Below are positions 26,905-36,319 of a stretch of 64,000 nucleotides of DNA, piece after piece (the stretch's first letter is position 1; the number at the start of each line of letters is the position of its first letter). The translations under genes were made by a program, and so were the position numbers. Under the pieces are notes generated by a model, which searched no databases, had not been told where the DNA came from, and saw only the letters and a program-made list of their open reading frames with translations. Origin of the DNA: Psychrobacter sp. Pi2-52. Lineage in GTDB: Bacteria; Pseudomonadota; Gammaproteobacteria; Pseudomonadales; Moraxellaceae. Location of the stretch: positions 62,001-126,000 of the forward strand of contig NZ_CAJHBS010000004.1 of the NCBI RefSeq assembly GCF_904846705.1. The letters run 5' to 3'.

Positions 26905-26979
26905 GCGGGAATAGCTCAGTGGTAGAGCATAACCTTGCCAAGGTTGGGGTCGAGAGTTCGAATCTCTTTTCCCGCTCCA
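26905..26979 (+). tRNA. tRNA-Gly (anticodon GCC), CCA encoded
   Basis: A full cloverleaf is visible. The acceptor stem is gcgggaa / ttcccgc, and the D-arm is gctc...gagc. The anticodon loop ttgccaa carries GCC, the T-arm contains gttcgaat, and the discriminator t is followed by an encoded CCA at 26977-26979. A terminator follows within 25 bases. Confidence 0.97.
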
Positions 26980-27000
26980 AATATGGCTTGAAAAAGCGCA

Positions 27001-27032
27001 AAAAGCCTCACTTCACAGTGAGGCTTTTTTTT
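27001..27032 (+). terminator. Terminator after tRNA-Gly
   Basis: The stem aagcctcac / gtgaggctt (27003-27011 with 27018-27026) is followed by a T-run. Confidence 0.92.
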
Positions 27033-27189
27033 ATGTGTAAAATCTGTCCTAAGCCAGCAAATAGTGGAAATATAGAAATCAAAAACTAAAGCTAACTATC
27101 AGCAAGACAGAGATTATCAATATTGAAGAATAGATGCGCACCCCCGAATACCTGAGCAAACTAAACCTATAGCAACATAAGGGTATCCA

Positions 27190-28596
27190 ATGCCACCAAA
27201 ACCGCTCACATTAATCAGTGCCAAGCTCGCCTTTATCATATCCGCCATCGTCATAGGTATCATGAGTATCACCATGATCGGCTTTGGCTGGGTGCCTCAA
27301 CTGTCTCTTATATTGGCTATCTGTGTGCTACTGGCTATCGGTATGTATAAAGGGCTCAGCTTTGATGACATGCAAGCGCAAATGGCCTCAGGTGTCATGC
27401 GTGGTATTGGTGCTATCTATTTGTTCTTCTTTATCGGACTGATGGTTGCGGCTCTAATGATGTCAGGAGCGATTCCCACACTGATGTATGTAGGCTTTCA
27501 GCTGATATCACCTGAGTATTATTATATCTCTGCCTTTATCTTGACCTCTATTATCGGTATTGCATTGGGTAGTAGTTTGACGACTGCCGCTACTTTGGGC
27601 GTGGCCTTTATTGGTATGAGTAATGCCTTTGATGCCAATGTGGCGATAGCAGCGGGGGCTGTAGTGTCAGGGGCGTTCTTTGGTGATAAGATGTCGCCCT
27701 TATCTGATACTTGTACGATTGCGTCCTCTGTCGTGGGTATTGATCTGTTTGAGCACATTCGCAATATGATGTATACAACCGTACCTGCGTGGATACTGAC
27801 GGTGATCTTGTTCTGGATGTTCTCAGGACAAACGACCAGTGCTGATTTGAGTCAAGTAACCATATTGCAAGGTCAGTTGATAGACAGTGGTTTGGTACAT
27901 GGATATTCAGTACTGCCATTTGTGATATTGGTTGGATTGGCACTGTTTCGGGTTAATGCGATTTATACGATTATCTGTACTATAGCAGTGGCATTGATCA
28001 TTACTTATATCCACAGTTCACCAAGCTTTGGTCAATTGGGTGGTTATCTGTTTGCAGGCTATGCCCCTGCTGAGTCATTAGAGCTGGGTGAGGTAGGTGG
28101 TATGCTGTCACGCGGCGGTGTGCAGAGTATGTTCTTTACCCAGGCGATTGTGATACTGGCATTAAGCTTAGGTGGTCTATTAACGGCATTAGGGATTCTG
28201 CCAGCACTGCTATCTGGTATTAAGGATACATTGACGACATCAGGACGAGCTATCTTCGCGGCAGCGATGTCAGCACTGAGCATTAACGTGCTAATCGGTG
28301 AGCAGTACTTGAGTATTCTACTATCAGGTACGGCATTCCGGTCGACGTTTGAGCGCTTACACTTACATCCGAAGAATCTGTCGCGGACGATTGAGGATGC
28401 GGGAACGGTGATTAATCCATTGGTACCTTGGAGTGTGTGCGGGGTGTTTATCAGTCAGGCATTAGGGGTGCCGGTATTAGACTATCTACCTTATGCGTTC
28501 TTCTGTTATTTGTCATTGCTATTGACGTTGCTGTTTGGCTTTACGGGGGTCACGATTAGTAAAGTGAAAGAAGGGACGGCGCCCCAAAACCAGTAA
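27190..28596 (+). CDS. nhaC: Na+/H+ antiporter, NhaC family
   Basis: This is a 468-residue inner-membrane protein with about eleven or twelve hydrophobic segments. The NhaC signatures GIALGSSLTTAATLGVAFIG, then SGAFFGDKMSPLSDTC, then TIEDAGTVINPLVPWSVCG are clear. The family exchanges sodium for protons and fits a salt-tolerant lifestyle. An aaggg ribosome site precedes the ATG. It ends 34 bases before the convergent LysR gene. Confidence 0.92.
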   Translation: MPPKPLTLISAKLAFIISAIVIGIMSITMIGFGWVPQLSLILAICVLLAIGMYKGLSFDDMQAQMASGVMRGIGAIYLFFFIGLMVAALMMSGAIPTLMYVGFQLISPEYYYISAFILTSIIGIALGSSLTTAATLGVAFIGMSNAFDANVAIAAGAVVSGAFFGDKMSPLSDTCTIASSVVGIDLFEHIRNMMYTTVPAWILTVILFWMFSGQTTSADLSQVTILQGQLIDSGLVHGYSVLPFVILVGLALFRVNAIYTIICTIAVALIITYIHSSPSFGQLGGYLFAGYAPAESLELGEVGGMLSRGGVQSMFFTQAIVILALSLGGLLTALGILPALLSGIKDTLTTSGRAIFAAAMSALSINVLIGEQYLSILLSGTAFRSTFERLHLHPKNLSRTIEDAGTVINPLVPWSVCGVFISQALGVPVLDYLPYAFFCYLSLLLTLLFGFTGVTISKVKEGTAPQNQ

Positions 28597-28630
28597 CAAT
28601 TGATATCGTTAGGGATAATAAGAGTGTTGA

Positions 28631-29536
28631 TTAATACTGATCCCAGTACGGATTGTCACCGAATTGCTCTGCAATAAAATCAATCAAGTAACGACAACGC
28701 TGCGACAAAAAACGATTCTTTGGATAAACAGCATAAGCGGTTAGGGTTGGCAGTTGATAGTGTTGGAATACAGGTACCAGCTCGCCAAGCGCCAGTTTTT
28801 TATAAGCAATAAAAGTCGGCACAAAGGTAATCCCATGCCCTTTGACTGCCAAATCTACTAAGAACTCACCATTGGTGGCTTTGATTTTGGCATCTATCGT
28901 ACGATGATGACTTCTGCCTTCAGTATCCACCAAGTTTATACTATTGGTTTGACCGAGACTGTATTGCAAAAGCGCATGGTTGTCTAAATCGTCTAGCGTC
29001 TCAGGCGTGCCCATTCTTGCCAAATAATCGGGACTGGCGCAAATCACACAACGAATCAATGCCAACTTTTTTGCTTGATAGCTAGAATCTTGTAGCTCGC
29101 CGATTCGAATGGCCAACTCATAACCTTCTTCAATCAAATCGATACGTCGGTCAGAAAAATCCAGATCGAATCTCAGATTGGGATGTTTATTGGCGTATTT
29201 ATCAATCACATCGTTTAGATGCATGAGTCCAAAGGACAACGGCGCTGTCATCTTCAATGTGCCTTCGATACGCATAGGAGCGTCAGTAGCATGCTCATTG
29301 ATAGCGTCAACCGCACGCAAAATATTGTTTACTTGCTGATAATATTGCTCACCAGCTTGCGTCAATTTAGATTGGCGGGTAGTACGGCTGATTAATTGAC
29401 TGCCTAAACGCTCTTCCAATTCTTTGAGTCGGCGACTGACGGCTGATTTTGCAATATTTAACTGCTCAGCCGCTTTGGTAATACTACCTGCCTCAACAAT
29501 GCGTACAAACATCGCCATGTCTTCTAACTGTCCCAT
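28631..29536 (-). CDS. LysR-family regulator divergent from the pirin genes
   Basis: This is a 301-residue regulator with an N-terminal LysR helix-turn-helix (MAMFVRIVEAGSITKAAEQL, then SAVSRRLKELEERLGSQLISR) and a C-terminal effector-binding domain. It resembles the CrgA/AaeR/DsdC-like branch that often regulates a divergent gene. Here the divergent neighbours are two pirins and a nitroreductase, so their control is likely. The effector is unknown. The ribosome site is tgaggca. Confidence 0.88.
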   Translation of the reverse strand: MGQLEDMAMFVRIVEAGSITKAAEQLNIAKSAVSRRLKELEERLGSQLISRTTRQSKLTQAGEQYYQQVNNILRAVDAINEHATDAPMRIEGTLKMTAPLSFGLMHLNDVIDKYANKHPNLRFDLDFSDRRIDLIEEGYELAIRIGELQDSSYQAKKLALIRCVICASPDYLARMGTPETLDDLDNHALLQYSLGQTNSINLVDTEGRSHHRTIDAKIKATNGEFLVDLAVKGHGITFVPTFIAYKKLALGELVPVFQHYQLPTLTAYAVYPKNRFLSQRCRYLIDFIAEQFGDNPYWDQY

Positions 29537-29695
29537 TATCGATGCCTCATTATTGTTCTAATAAAAAGAATAGTTATTTGCATTTATGTCTGTTTATCTC
29601 TATATAGTCAACAATTATAATAGATACATTGTTCAATCACGTGAATTAATAACAAATATATAGATAATAAACGTATGGACAGTTAAGGATAAATA

Positions 29696-30409
29696 ATGAA
29701 AACGATCTATCATGCAGCAGACTCACGCGGTAATGCCAATCATGGCTGGCTAAAAAGCCGTCATACCTTTAGTTTTGCCAATTACTATAATCCTGAGCGT
29801 ATGGGCTGTGGTGTTTTACGTGTCATCAATGATGATTTTGTCATTGGTGGTCAAGGGTTTGGCAAGCACTCACACCGTGATATGGAAATTATCAGCATTC
29901 CTCTAGCTGGCAAACTTGCGCATGGCGATAGCATCGGTAATGAGGGCATGATTGAGACGGGTGAGATCCAAGTCATGTCAGCGGGCACAGGCATCACTCA
30001 TAGTGAAATGAATGGCAGTCGTGAAGAAGCTGTGAGATTTTTACAGATCTGGGTCATGCCAAATAAAATGAGTGTTGCTCCTCGCTATCAGCAAGTGCAC
30101 ATGGGGACCATCATGACGCCCAATGAATTCAATCAGGTGCTATCACCAAATGCAGATGATGCAGGGGTTTGGATTCATCAAGATGCTTGGTTCAGTATGG
30201 GAGAGTTTGATGAAGGCGTGACGCAGACCTACCAACTAAACAATCCTAATAATGGTGTTTATATTTTTGTGATTGCAGGAACAGTCGTGATAGACGGTAA
30301 CATTTTGTTTACTCGAGATGGCCTTAGGGTTTGGGATACTAAGCACTTCACTATGGAAGTGAAAGAGGCGGCAAAAGTATTGCTGATGGAAGTGCCGCTT
30401 TCTATGTAG
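29696..30409 (+). CDS. Pirin-family protein (YhhW-like)
   Basis: This is a 237-residue bicupin. The N-terminal cupin holds the metal-binding pattern FGKHSHRDMEIIS with a later EMNGSREEAVRFLQIW, as in bacterial pirins such as YhhW, some of which show quercetin 2,3-dioxygenase activity. An aagga ribosome site precedes the ATG. The second pirin gene begins 67 bases downstream, and both are probably co-transcribed with the nitroreductase under LysR control. Confidence 0.9.
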   Translation: MKTIYHAADSRGNANHGWLKSRHTFSFANYYNPERMGCGVLRVINDDFVIGGQGFGKHSHRDMEIISIPLAGKLAHGDSIGNEGMIETGEIQVMSAGTGITHSEMNGSREEAVRFLQIWVMPNKMSVAPRYQQVHMGTIMTPNEFNQVLSPNADDAGVWIHQDAWFSMGEFDEGVTQTYQLNNPNNGVYIFVIAGTVVIDGNILFTRDGLRVWDTKHFTMEVKEAAKVLLMEVPLSM

Positions 30410-30476
30410 ATCACGGATGAGCACCGTAGCATCGTTCGTTCGCTCGACTAACCGCATACAGATCAAGAGGTGCCAC

Positions 30477-31430
30477 ATGACGATTAGAACTCTAGAGCCA
30501 CGATCAACGGAGGTTGGTGGTGTTCCTATCGCACGGTTATTACCCAATAAAGGCAAACAACCGATTGGCGCATGGTGCTTTTTGGATCATGCAGGGCCAG
30601 CTGAGTTTGCTCAAGATGATTTAGGTGTCCAAGTTGGGCGCCATCCGCATACCAATCTACAGACGTTTAGCTGGATGATTGATGGTGAGATTTTACACAA
30701 AGACAGCTTAGGTAGCGAGCAAGTCATTGCCAAAAACCAAGTCAACCTCATGACAGCTGGTACAGGATTGAATCAAGGTATTAGCCATACAGAGCAAAGC
30801 GTTTTTTTGGACAGTGCTGACTCAGATGTTGCTCACTCAAGCGTCACTGCACGTAGTATCAATATGATACAGCTGTGGATTGCTTTACCCACTGACCAGC
30901 AGATTGAACGCAGTTTTCATCATTACCCAGAGCTGCCAGCATGGACTGAGGGCAACGTCGAGCTGATTCTGACCACGGGCAGTTACAAATCAGCATCTGG
31001 TGAGCACCATCAAGCGCCAACGTTGCAGTACTCAAAGATAGTTGGTATCGATGTACATTTTTTAGAAGATGGAGACGTCACGCTGAATTTGGAGGCGAGC
31101 TTTGAGTACGGTATTTTAGTGGTTGTCGGTACGCTAGAGTCTGAAGGTGAAGTATACAAGAAAGACCAGTTATTGCGCTTTGATCATGATGACATGATCG
31201 ACAAGACCTCTATAAAGCTGGTAGCAAACAAGGGCACACGTTTGATGTTCATTGGTGGGGAGCCTCTAAGCAACCAAGTATTACTGTGGTGGAATTTTGT
31301 CGCTGACAACAAAGAGGAGCTCAAGCAATCGGTCATTGATTGGAACAATGGTCATGAGCGTTTTGGTGAAGTGGATTCTAATATGCAGCGTCTGGTGGCA
31401 CCAGAACTACCCAAAGGCTTCAAAGGCTAA
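30477..31430 (+). CDS. Second pirin-family protein
   Basis: This 317-residue pirin is of a different subfamily from its neighbour (VGGVPIARLLPNKGKQPIGAWCFLDH, then VGRHPHTNLQTFSWMIDGEILHKDSLGS). The His-x-His and Glu metal ligands of the N-terminal cupin are visible. The start at 30477 is preferred over an in-frame ATG at 30417, because caagaggt precedes it and it begins where the family begins. Pirins modulate redox- or iron-dependent partners; the partner here is unknown. Confidence 0.9.
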   Translation: MTIRTLEPRSTEVGGVPIARLLPNKGKQPIGAWCFLDHAGPAEFAQDDLGVQVGRHPHTNLQTFSWMIDGEILHKDSLGSEQVIAKNQVNLMTAGTGLNQGISHTEQSVFLDSADSDVAHSSVTARSINMIQLWIALPTDQQIERSFHHYPELPAWTEGNVELILTTGSYKSASGEHHQAPTLQYSKIVGIDVHFLEDGDVTLNLEASFEYGILVVVGTLESEGEVYKKDQLLRFDHDDMIDKTSIKLVANKGTRLMFIGGEPLSNQVLLWWNFVADNKEELKQSVIDWNNGHERFGEVDSNMQRLVAPELPKGFKG

Positions 31431-31637
31431 TTATCAACACGAAAAATTTATTAATCTATTTTTCAAAGGTAATCATCATCGTTAAGTTTTTTTACAAAAA
31501 ATACATGGGGTTTCAGGTAAATTGTTCCGATAATAGCCCACATAAACAAACTATTTCATAAAAACTTGTTGATCACAAGATCGACAAGGTCTATCAACCC
31601 AGAGCAAATCATTCCTACAACAATATGGAGAAGTACC

Positions 31638-32249
31638 ATGTCAGAACTAAAAGACTTACAGCAATTAGCAGAAAAGCGCCGTTCTATCTATGCACTAAGC
31701 GACCAGTTGCCAGTATCTAACGATGAAGTCGTAAAAGTAGTTGAGCATGCTGTCTTGCATACACCATCATCATTTAACTCGCAATCAACGCGTGTCGTTG
31801 TGTTATTCGGCGATGATCATCACAAACTATGGGATATGACTGAAGATGTACTACGTGCAATCGTCGGTGATGAAGAAGCGTTTAAATCTACTAAAGACAA
31901 AATTGCTGGCTTTAGAGCGGGTGCTGGTACGGTATTGTTCTTTGAAGATAAAGCAGTGGTGAGAGGCATGCAAGAAGCGGCGCCTTTATATGCTGATAAT
32001 TTCCCAATTTGGGCAACTCAGACCAACGCAATGCATCAATACGTCATCTGGACGGCGCTAGCAAGCATTGATGTCGGTGCGAACTTGCAGCACTATAACC
32101 CAGTAATCGATCAAAAAGTAGCTAGCGCTTGGAACATCGATGCAGATTGGGAACTAAAAGCGCAAATGGTATTTGGTAAGATTGAGCAGCCAGCAGGCGA
32201 CAAAGAATTCAAGCCACTTGATGAGCGTATGAAAGTATTTGGTGCTTAA
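31638..32249 (+). CDS. Nitroreductase-family protein (Frm2/YdgI-like)
   Basis: This is a 203-residue FMN-binding oxidoreductase. The start is at 31638 (behind ggagaag), not the in-frame codon at 31566. The N-terminal EKRRSIYALSDQLPVSNDEV with TPSSFNSQSTRVVVLFGD, and the C-terminal GANLQHYNPVIDQKVA, match the nitroreductase subfamily that includes yeast Frm2/Hbn1 and bacterial fatty-acid-repression-mutant-like proteins. It follows the two pirins and is probably in the same LysR-controlled unit, though the 207-base gap may hold a separate promoter. Confidence 0.9.
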   Translation: MSELKDLQQLAEKRRSIYALSDQLPVSNDEVVKVVEHAVLHTPSSFNSQSTRVVVLFGDDHHKLWDMTEDVLRAIVGDEEAFKSTKDKIAGFRAGAGTVLFFEDKAVVRGMQEAAPLYADNFPIWATQTNAMHQYVIWTALASIDVGANLQHYNPVIDQKVASAWNIDADWELKAQMVFGKIEQPAGDKEFKPLDERMKVFGA

Positions 32250-32319
32250 TGTTGTTGTTTGAGAATAGACAACCTATGGCCTTGCTTAGGAAGTTTGCTA
32301 AATAAACTACAGAGCACGT

Positions 32320-32356
32320 AAAAAACGTCACCCAATCATCGGGTGGCGTTTTTTTA
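32320..32356 (+). terminator. Terminator after the nitroreductase gene
   Basis: The hairpin cgtcaccc / gggtggcg (one G-U pair) is flanked by A and T tracts. Confidence 0.9.
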
Positions 32357-32425
32357 TGAATAATAAATATTAAAGACAGTACAGCTACACTGGATGTTTG
32401 CAGAACTGATGCGACAATTTAATGA

Positions 32426-32860
32426 TTATTTACGTTGCATCAAACTGTTGGCGACCCATGCTGGACCGATTAATAAAAACTGTAAATCTTCAAAAAACGA
32501 GGGTTTTTTGCCTTCGATTTTATGACCAATAAACTGACCAATCCAAGCAACGACAAATACTGCCGCCCACGCTTTGAATCCCCATGGCATTGCCGCCATG
32601 ACCGACAGACAAATCAGAATAAACAGCCCCATTGCCAAAAATAGCGGCGTCGATAAGCGTATATAAAATAATAAGACTAATGCGCTCAGTACGAGAGTAA
32701 ACCATACAGACAGCGACATTCCCATCCCCAACAAACTCACAAAAATCGTCGGCACACATAGCCAATGGATTTTCTTATTAATCAGGTTTTGGTGACTGAC
32801 CGCATACTCACTGAGCCACTGCTCAAGCGTGCGTTTGGACATTTTGGGTTGACGAGACAT
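32426..32860 (-). CDS. Mpo1-like / DUF962 membrane protein
   Basis: This is a 144-residue protein with four hydrophobic helices. The pattern LSEYAVSHQNLINKKIHWLCVP at the N-terminus and IGQFIGHKIEGKKPSFFEDLQFLLIGPAWV at the C-terminus match the Mpo1 / YGL010w family. Yeast Mpo1 is an iron-dependent dioxygenase of 2-hydroxy fatty acids, and the conserved histidines are present here. Whether the bacterial protein has that activity is not known. A consensus aaggaggt precedes the start. Confidence 0.88.
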   Translation of the reverse strand: MSRQPKMSKRTLEQWLSEYAVSHQNLINKKIHWLCVPTIFVSLLGMGMSLSVWFTLVLSALVLLFYIRLSTPLFLAMGLFILICLSVMAAMPWGFKAWAAVFVVAWIGQFIGHKIEGKKPSFFEDLQFLLIGPAWVANSLMQRK

Positions 32861-33072
32861 ACTAACCTCCTTGTTAGTAAATGAAATAAGACGCTGACAT
32901 GCGCTATCAATTTAAATATTAACATGCGCAATTAGTACCAGTTGTAGCACTAATTGCGCGTGTCTGCCATTTTATCTGATAGACGGCACAGTCAATTTCG
33001 CTCGTATTGCCAATGCGATATTGGTAAGACTTATCTCAATATCTCAAACGCTTTTTTCTACAGATGTTGCTA

Positions 33073-33804
33073 TTAACCTCGTTCGCTGCGATGCCACTCA
33101 TAGAGACCGACAAAGGCGTTTACCTGATACACCATAGTCTGAATCGCAAAAATATAGTTACCAGACATGAGATTGACGATTAGCCAAACAAAGTTGACGA
33201 TGATCCATAACCACCAGTTAAAGGAATAACGCAGAATCATGGCAGCTTGCGCGGTAATAGAAAGTACAAAGGCAATGACGTTGATCCAAAAGAAAGAGAT
33301 GAATCCCAAAAACAGGCTATTATCATCCTCTACGACGGCATAACCGTAGCTCGCCAGTAGATCATTGACGGTTGGGAAAAGGGCAAGACCGATGATGATA
33401 AATGCGGCAGTGATCAACCACACCGCTTTACTCGCTGATTTGGGTATCATGTCGCCATCAGGATCGGTGTGCTTCGACCAATAAAAAATACCATAAACAT
33501 GGGTAAAAAAGTTAAATAGTGGAGCAAGCATCAAACCAACTGCGCCAGACGTTGCCTGTACGATGACTTCGCCAGCCGTTGCCCCCATGCCAAAGCCATT
33601 GCCCATGACGTTTTTGCGGAATGATAGCGAGACCACGCAAACCAAACCAATGAACGAGACCGCTAAATAAAACCAATCAAGCGTGGTATGGTCTGTCGTA
33701 AGCCAAAAACCTGCGGATAAGGCAATAACACCGCAAATAAACCAAATGATAATCCATTGCATCGCCCATTTTCCGGTGATGTTGTCCAATAGCTGAATAC
33801 GCAT
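33073..33804 (-). CDS. pnuC: Nicotinamide riboside transporter PnuC
   Basis: This is a 243-residue inner-membrane protein with about seven hydrophobic helices. The PnuC patterns are in the middle and C-terminus (FFTHVYGIFYWSKH, then INVIAFVLSITAQAAMILRYSFNWWLWIIVNFVWL, then YQVNAFVGLYEWHRSE). PnuC takes up nicotinamide riboside, trapped by phosphorylation. The upstream neighbour encodes a NadR-like riboside kinase, which supports this substrate. An aggggaa ribosome site precedes the ATG. Confidence 0.92.
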   Translation of the reverse strand: MRIQLLDNITGKWAMQWIIIWFICGVIALSAGFWLTTDHTTLDWFYLAVSFIGLVCVVSLSFRKNVMGNGFGMGATAGEVIVQATSGAVGLMLAPLFNFFTHVYGIFYWSKHTDPDGDMIPKSASKAVWLITAAFIIIGLALFPTVNDLLASYGYAVVEDDNSLFLGFISFFWINVIAFVLSITAQAAMILRYSFNWWLWIIVNFVWLIVNLMSGNYIFAIQTMVYQVNAFVGLYEWHRSERG

Positions 33805-33931
33805 CGCTTTTCCCCTAAAGTAAATACTGATATCAATATAGTGCTAACTGTCATGTATTAGTTAAATAAAGTGTGCTAGTTAAATAACATGTGCTAATTG
33901 AATAAATTATTATAAATATGCTCAGTACAGT

Positions 33932-34990
33932 TTATGATTTTTTGCCATAGATATATTGATCAATCAATAACAATGCTTGCTGATAGCGAGCGTCATAGTC
34001 GGGCTGATCAATCATATGCGGTGCAATATCGTGACGCGCAAAAATATCTATCAAACGCTGCTCAAAGCGTCCACGCGCTTCAGGCGTACCCAAAGATCGC
34101 ATACCATCGTCAACCCATGGCGTATTATTGTCTAGCATGATGGTGTGGTCTAAACGAAACTCATCAATACAAGCAGCCACAAAAGGATGTGTACGACCCT
34201 CATACTCTTCACAAAATGCTTGCGTAGTGACAAAGTCAGTATCAACGATGGTAATAGGGGCCGTTGCATTGGCTTTAGCTTCTCGGATTGCCTCAGCATG
34301 GTCGAGACAAATAGGGCCATAATCACTGTACTGTAATCCAACCTCGCTACCACCCAAATCTGTACCAACATACAGACGCCCCATCTCTAAGGCAAAGCTG
34401 GCACCATAATAATTGGCAAGCTTATGGACTAGCGTTGTCTTACCTGAGCTTTCACCGCCGACGATAGCGACAGTCTTGGTATAGTCGATGCGCGCTTGCG
34501 GATGAAGTGCTGACCAGTGGGCGACTGGATCACGCGCAATCGCATAAGAGTCAAAATCAGGCTGTAGCGGCGTAGTAACGACTGGCAAAAGCAACTGCTC
34601 TTGTATGTCATTGCGAGTAAGCGGATGGTTTTCCGCTATAAACAATACAGTCTCTACTGATAGTGATAATGCGTCCATTAAGCGTTGCAATTTGGCATTA
34701 CTGGCAGCGACATCGATACTGACATCATCGCTAGTGCTATACAGATGTTCGTGCAGCGGTAGCTCTATCTCATGAGTAGTATGAATATGAATAAATGGCA
34801 AGTCGGCACAGGCCATCTGTAGCCAACGTGCTTTGTCTTGCAAGGTAATAGCAAAATCTGGATGCGGCGATGGATGCGCCATAATAACGATATGTAAGGT
34901 TTTGGCTTGTCCTGCTGCATCCAATATGCTGCGCATCTGCCCTAAGTGCAGGGGCTCAAAATGTCCAATCATCAATCCAGTGTCGTACAT
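33932..34990 (-). CDS. nadR: NadR-like protein: ribosylnicotinamide kinase with altered NMN adenylyltransferase domain
   Basis: This is a 352-residue two-domain protein lacking the DNA-binding domain of enterobacterial NadR. The C-terminal kinase domain is well conserved: Walker A GGESSGKTTLVHKLA, then LQYSDYGPICLDHA, then DTDFVTTQAFCEEYEGR and NNTPWVDDGMRSLG. The N-terminal adenylyltransferase domain starts GHFEPLHLGQM, so the usual His-x-Gly-His motif reads His-Leu-Gly-Gln. The ISGAQIREN-like motif is also degraded (SYAIARDP). It probably phosphorylates the riboside brought in by PnuC, while adenylyltransferase activity is doubtful. An aagga ribosome site precedes the ATG. Confidence 0.88.
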   Translation of the reverse strand: MYDTGLMIGHFEPLHLGQMRSILDAAGQAKTLHIVIMAHPSPHPDFAITLQDKARWLQMACADLPFIHIHTTHEIELPLHEHLYSTSDDVSIDVAASNAKLQRLMDALSLSVETVLFIAENHPLTRNDIQEQLLLPVVTTPLQPDFDSYAIARDPVAHWSALHPQARIDYTKTVAIVGGESSGKTTLVHKLANYYGASFALEMGRLYVGTDLGGSEVGLQYSDYGPICLDHAEAIREAKANATAPITIVDTDFVTTQAFCEEYEGRTHPFVAACIDEFRLDHTIMLDNNTPWVDDGMRSLGTPEARGRFEQRLIDIFARHDIAPHMIDQPDYDARYQQALLLIDQYIYGKKS

Positions 34991-35159
34991 AGTTATCCTT
35001 ATTATTTTTTATTTTAATCTCAGTGTTCCATGTCTATTCCAAAGAATACGGCTAATACTGTCTAAGTTAAATGATCCAAAGTAGACATTTATTAAGAACA
35101 GTAATACCAACCACGTTCTTTACTTCTAGTATTCTTCGTAAAGGTATTTTTATCTAATA

Positions 35160-35669
35160 GTTGAGCAGTGTTATAACTTTCATCATAGAACGTCTGAAAA
35201 CTTAAGTTGCTTATTAGCATGGTATAAAGCTTTTGGAGGATTTGCAGGTGGGTTATTGTAAAAATACGGTATATCGCATGTACACGGAATCGCACGTTTT
35301 TTAATTGAGGATTTTCTAACAGAGCAAAGTTGGTTAGCTAAAAATTTATCCGGACTATCAAAATTTTGACTCGATTTTGGCGTTATAAAGCGAGCTTATC
35401 TCTTTGATTAAATTAAAAATAACGAGATATGTGAGGCTAGATTGCAAGGTTATAGCAACAAAGATGATTTTGAAACATTTTGAAATAAATATTTAAAATC
35501 AGGGACTTGCATGGTGCTATGACAGATTAGGGTAAGCTTGAGTAGCATAAACTCACAAAGTACTGCTATACCTTCAACAGATAAATCCTGAATTATTGAT
35601 ATACTGATTCGTAAGTTAGCAAAGCAAGATAATGTTTTAGCTGAATACGTAAGACAATCAGAAAAATAG
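35160..35669 (+). pseudogene. Possible decayed gene, unidentified
   Basis: One plus-strand frame, ending with TAG at 35667-35669, reads as protein-like blocks interrupted by TAA 35259 and five further stops, four of them TGA. The blocks include HGIARFLIEDFLTEQSWLAK, EARLQGYSNKDDFETF and IIDILIRKLAKQDNVLAEYV. No start codon or family is recognised. In AT-rich sequence this many stops is only somewhat fewer than chance, so the case is weak. The rest of the 720-base gap (34991-35159 and 35670-35712) shows nothing. Confidence 0.25.
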
Positions 35670-35712
35670 AATAAAAAAATAAACAAGAATAGAAAATAGA
35701 GAGGTATTTGAT

Positions 35713-35925
35713 TTGGCTAAGTTAGCAAAATTACATCGCTCACCAAACAATCGCATGATAGCAGGTGTGATGGGCGGCATTGCAGAATATGCTGGTTGGT
35801 CGCCAACATGGGTGAGAGTATTATTCGTAATCATCTCATCGTTAAGCGCAGCAGTACCAGGCATTTTGATTTATATCATCCTATGGATAATTATGCCAAA
35901 AGCCAATAGTCAGTCTTATCAATAA
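35713..35925 (+). CDS. PspC-domain membrane protein, TTG start
   Basis: This is a 70-residue protein consisting of one PspC domain (KLHRSPNNRMIAGVMGGIAEYAGW, then the hydrophobic VRVLFVIISSLSAAVPGILIYIILWIIMP). The start is TTG at 35713, seven bases after agaggt; no ATG is available before the domain. Stand-alone PspC proteins are inner-membrane proteins related to the phage-shock activator PspC, but no psp operon is present nearby. Confidence 0.9.
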   Translation: MAKLAKLHRSPNNRMIAGVMGGIAEYAGWSPTWVRVLFVIISSLSAAVPGILIYIILWIIMPKANSQSYQ

Positions 35926-36319
35926 CAAAAGCTTGATAGTTATTTTTAAAATTAGGTTTTCTGAACCAGTTAAAGAGTCAAGTTTAAGTTAGACGTAGTT
36001 GCTAAAAACAGTAGACCTCTAAAAAATAAAAAGCCTGATCAATCAGGATGCCCAAGATACAATTTTCCTCCTGCCCGAATGCTAGCGCATTTGGGTATTT
36101 TTTTATTTATTGTATTAGTGCGACTTCTATGATGATTTGCCTAAAAATACGCTATACAACCGAGATTTTGTGCTCACTATGCAAATTTAGTTGATGTAAA
36201 TATGGATAAAATAGTCAATTTTTAGTAAGGTGAGCAGGCAGATAGAGTCGTTGCCGAATAGGTCGCGCGAGCGCTATCAGAGATTTATTTAATAATACTC
36301 ATTTCACAGTGGCTTTACT
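35926..36319. other. Intergenic region before glyQ
   Basis: This 394-base stretch has no gene. It contains a small hairpin, cctga / tcagg, near 36033-36046 and the terminator at 36074-36104. The remainder should carry the glyQS promoter. No T-box or other riboswitch signature was recognised. Confidence 0.6.
36074..36104 (+). terminator. Rho-independent terminator after the PspC gene
   Basis: The stem cccgaatgc / gcatttggg (one G-U pair) with a four-base loop is followed by ta and a run of T. Confidence 0.8.

Noticed and set aside
29600-29625. Third copy of the MITE end (tatagtca near 29606)
   Set aside because: Only the first eight bases match and no partner inverted repeat is found nearby.
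35092-35295. 67-codon minus-strand frame ending in a plausible-looking tail
   Set aside because: No ribosome site and no family. The opposite strand at this place may hold a decayed frame, and I cannot support either as a live gene.
35262-35669. TGA read as Trp (alternative code or phage recoding)
   Set aside because: One of the interruptions is TAA, and all neighbouring genes use the standard code; simple decay or chance is more likely.
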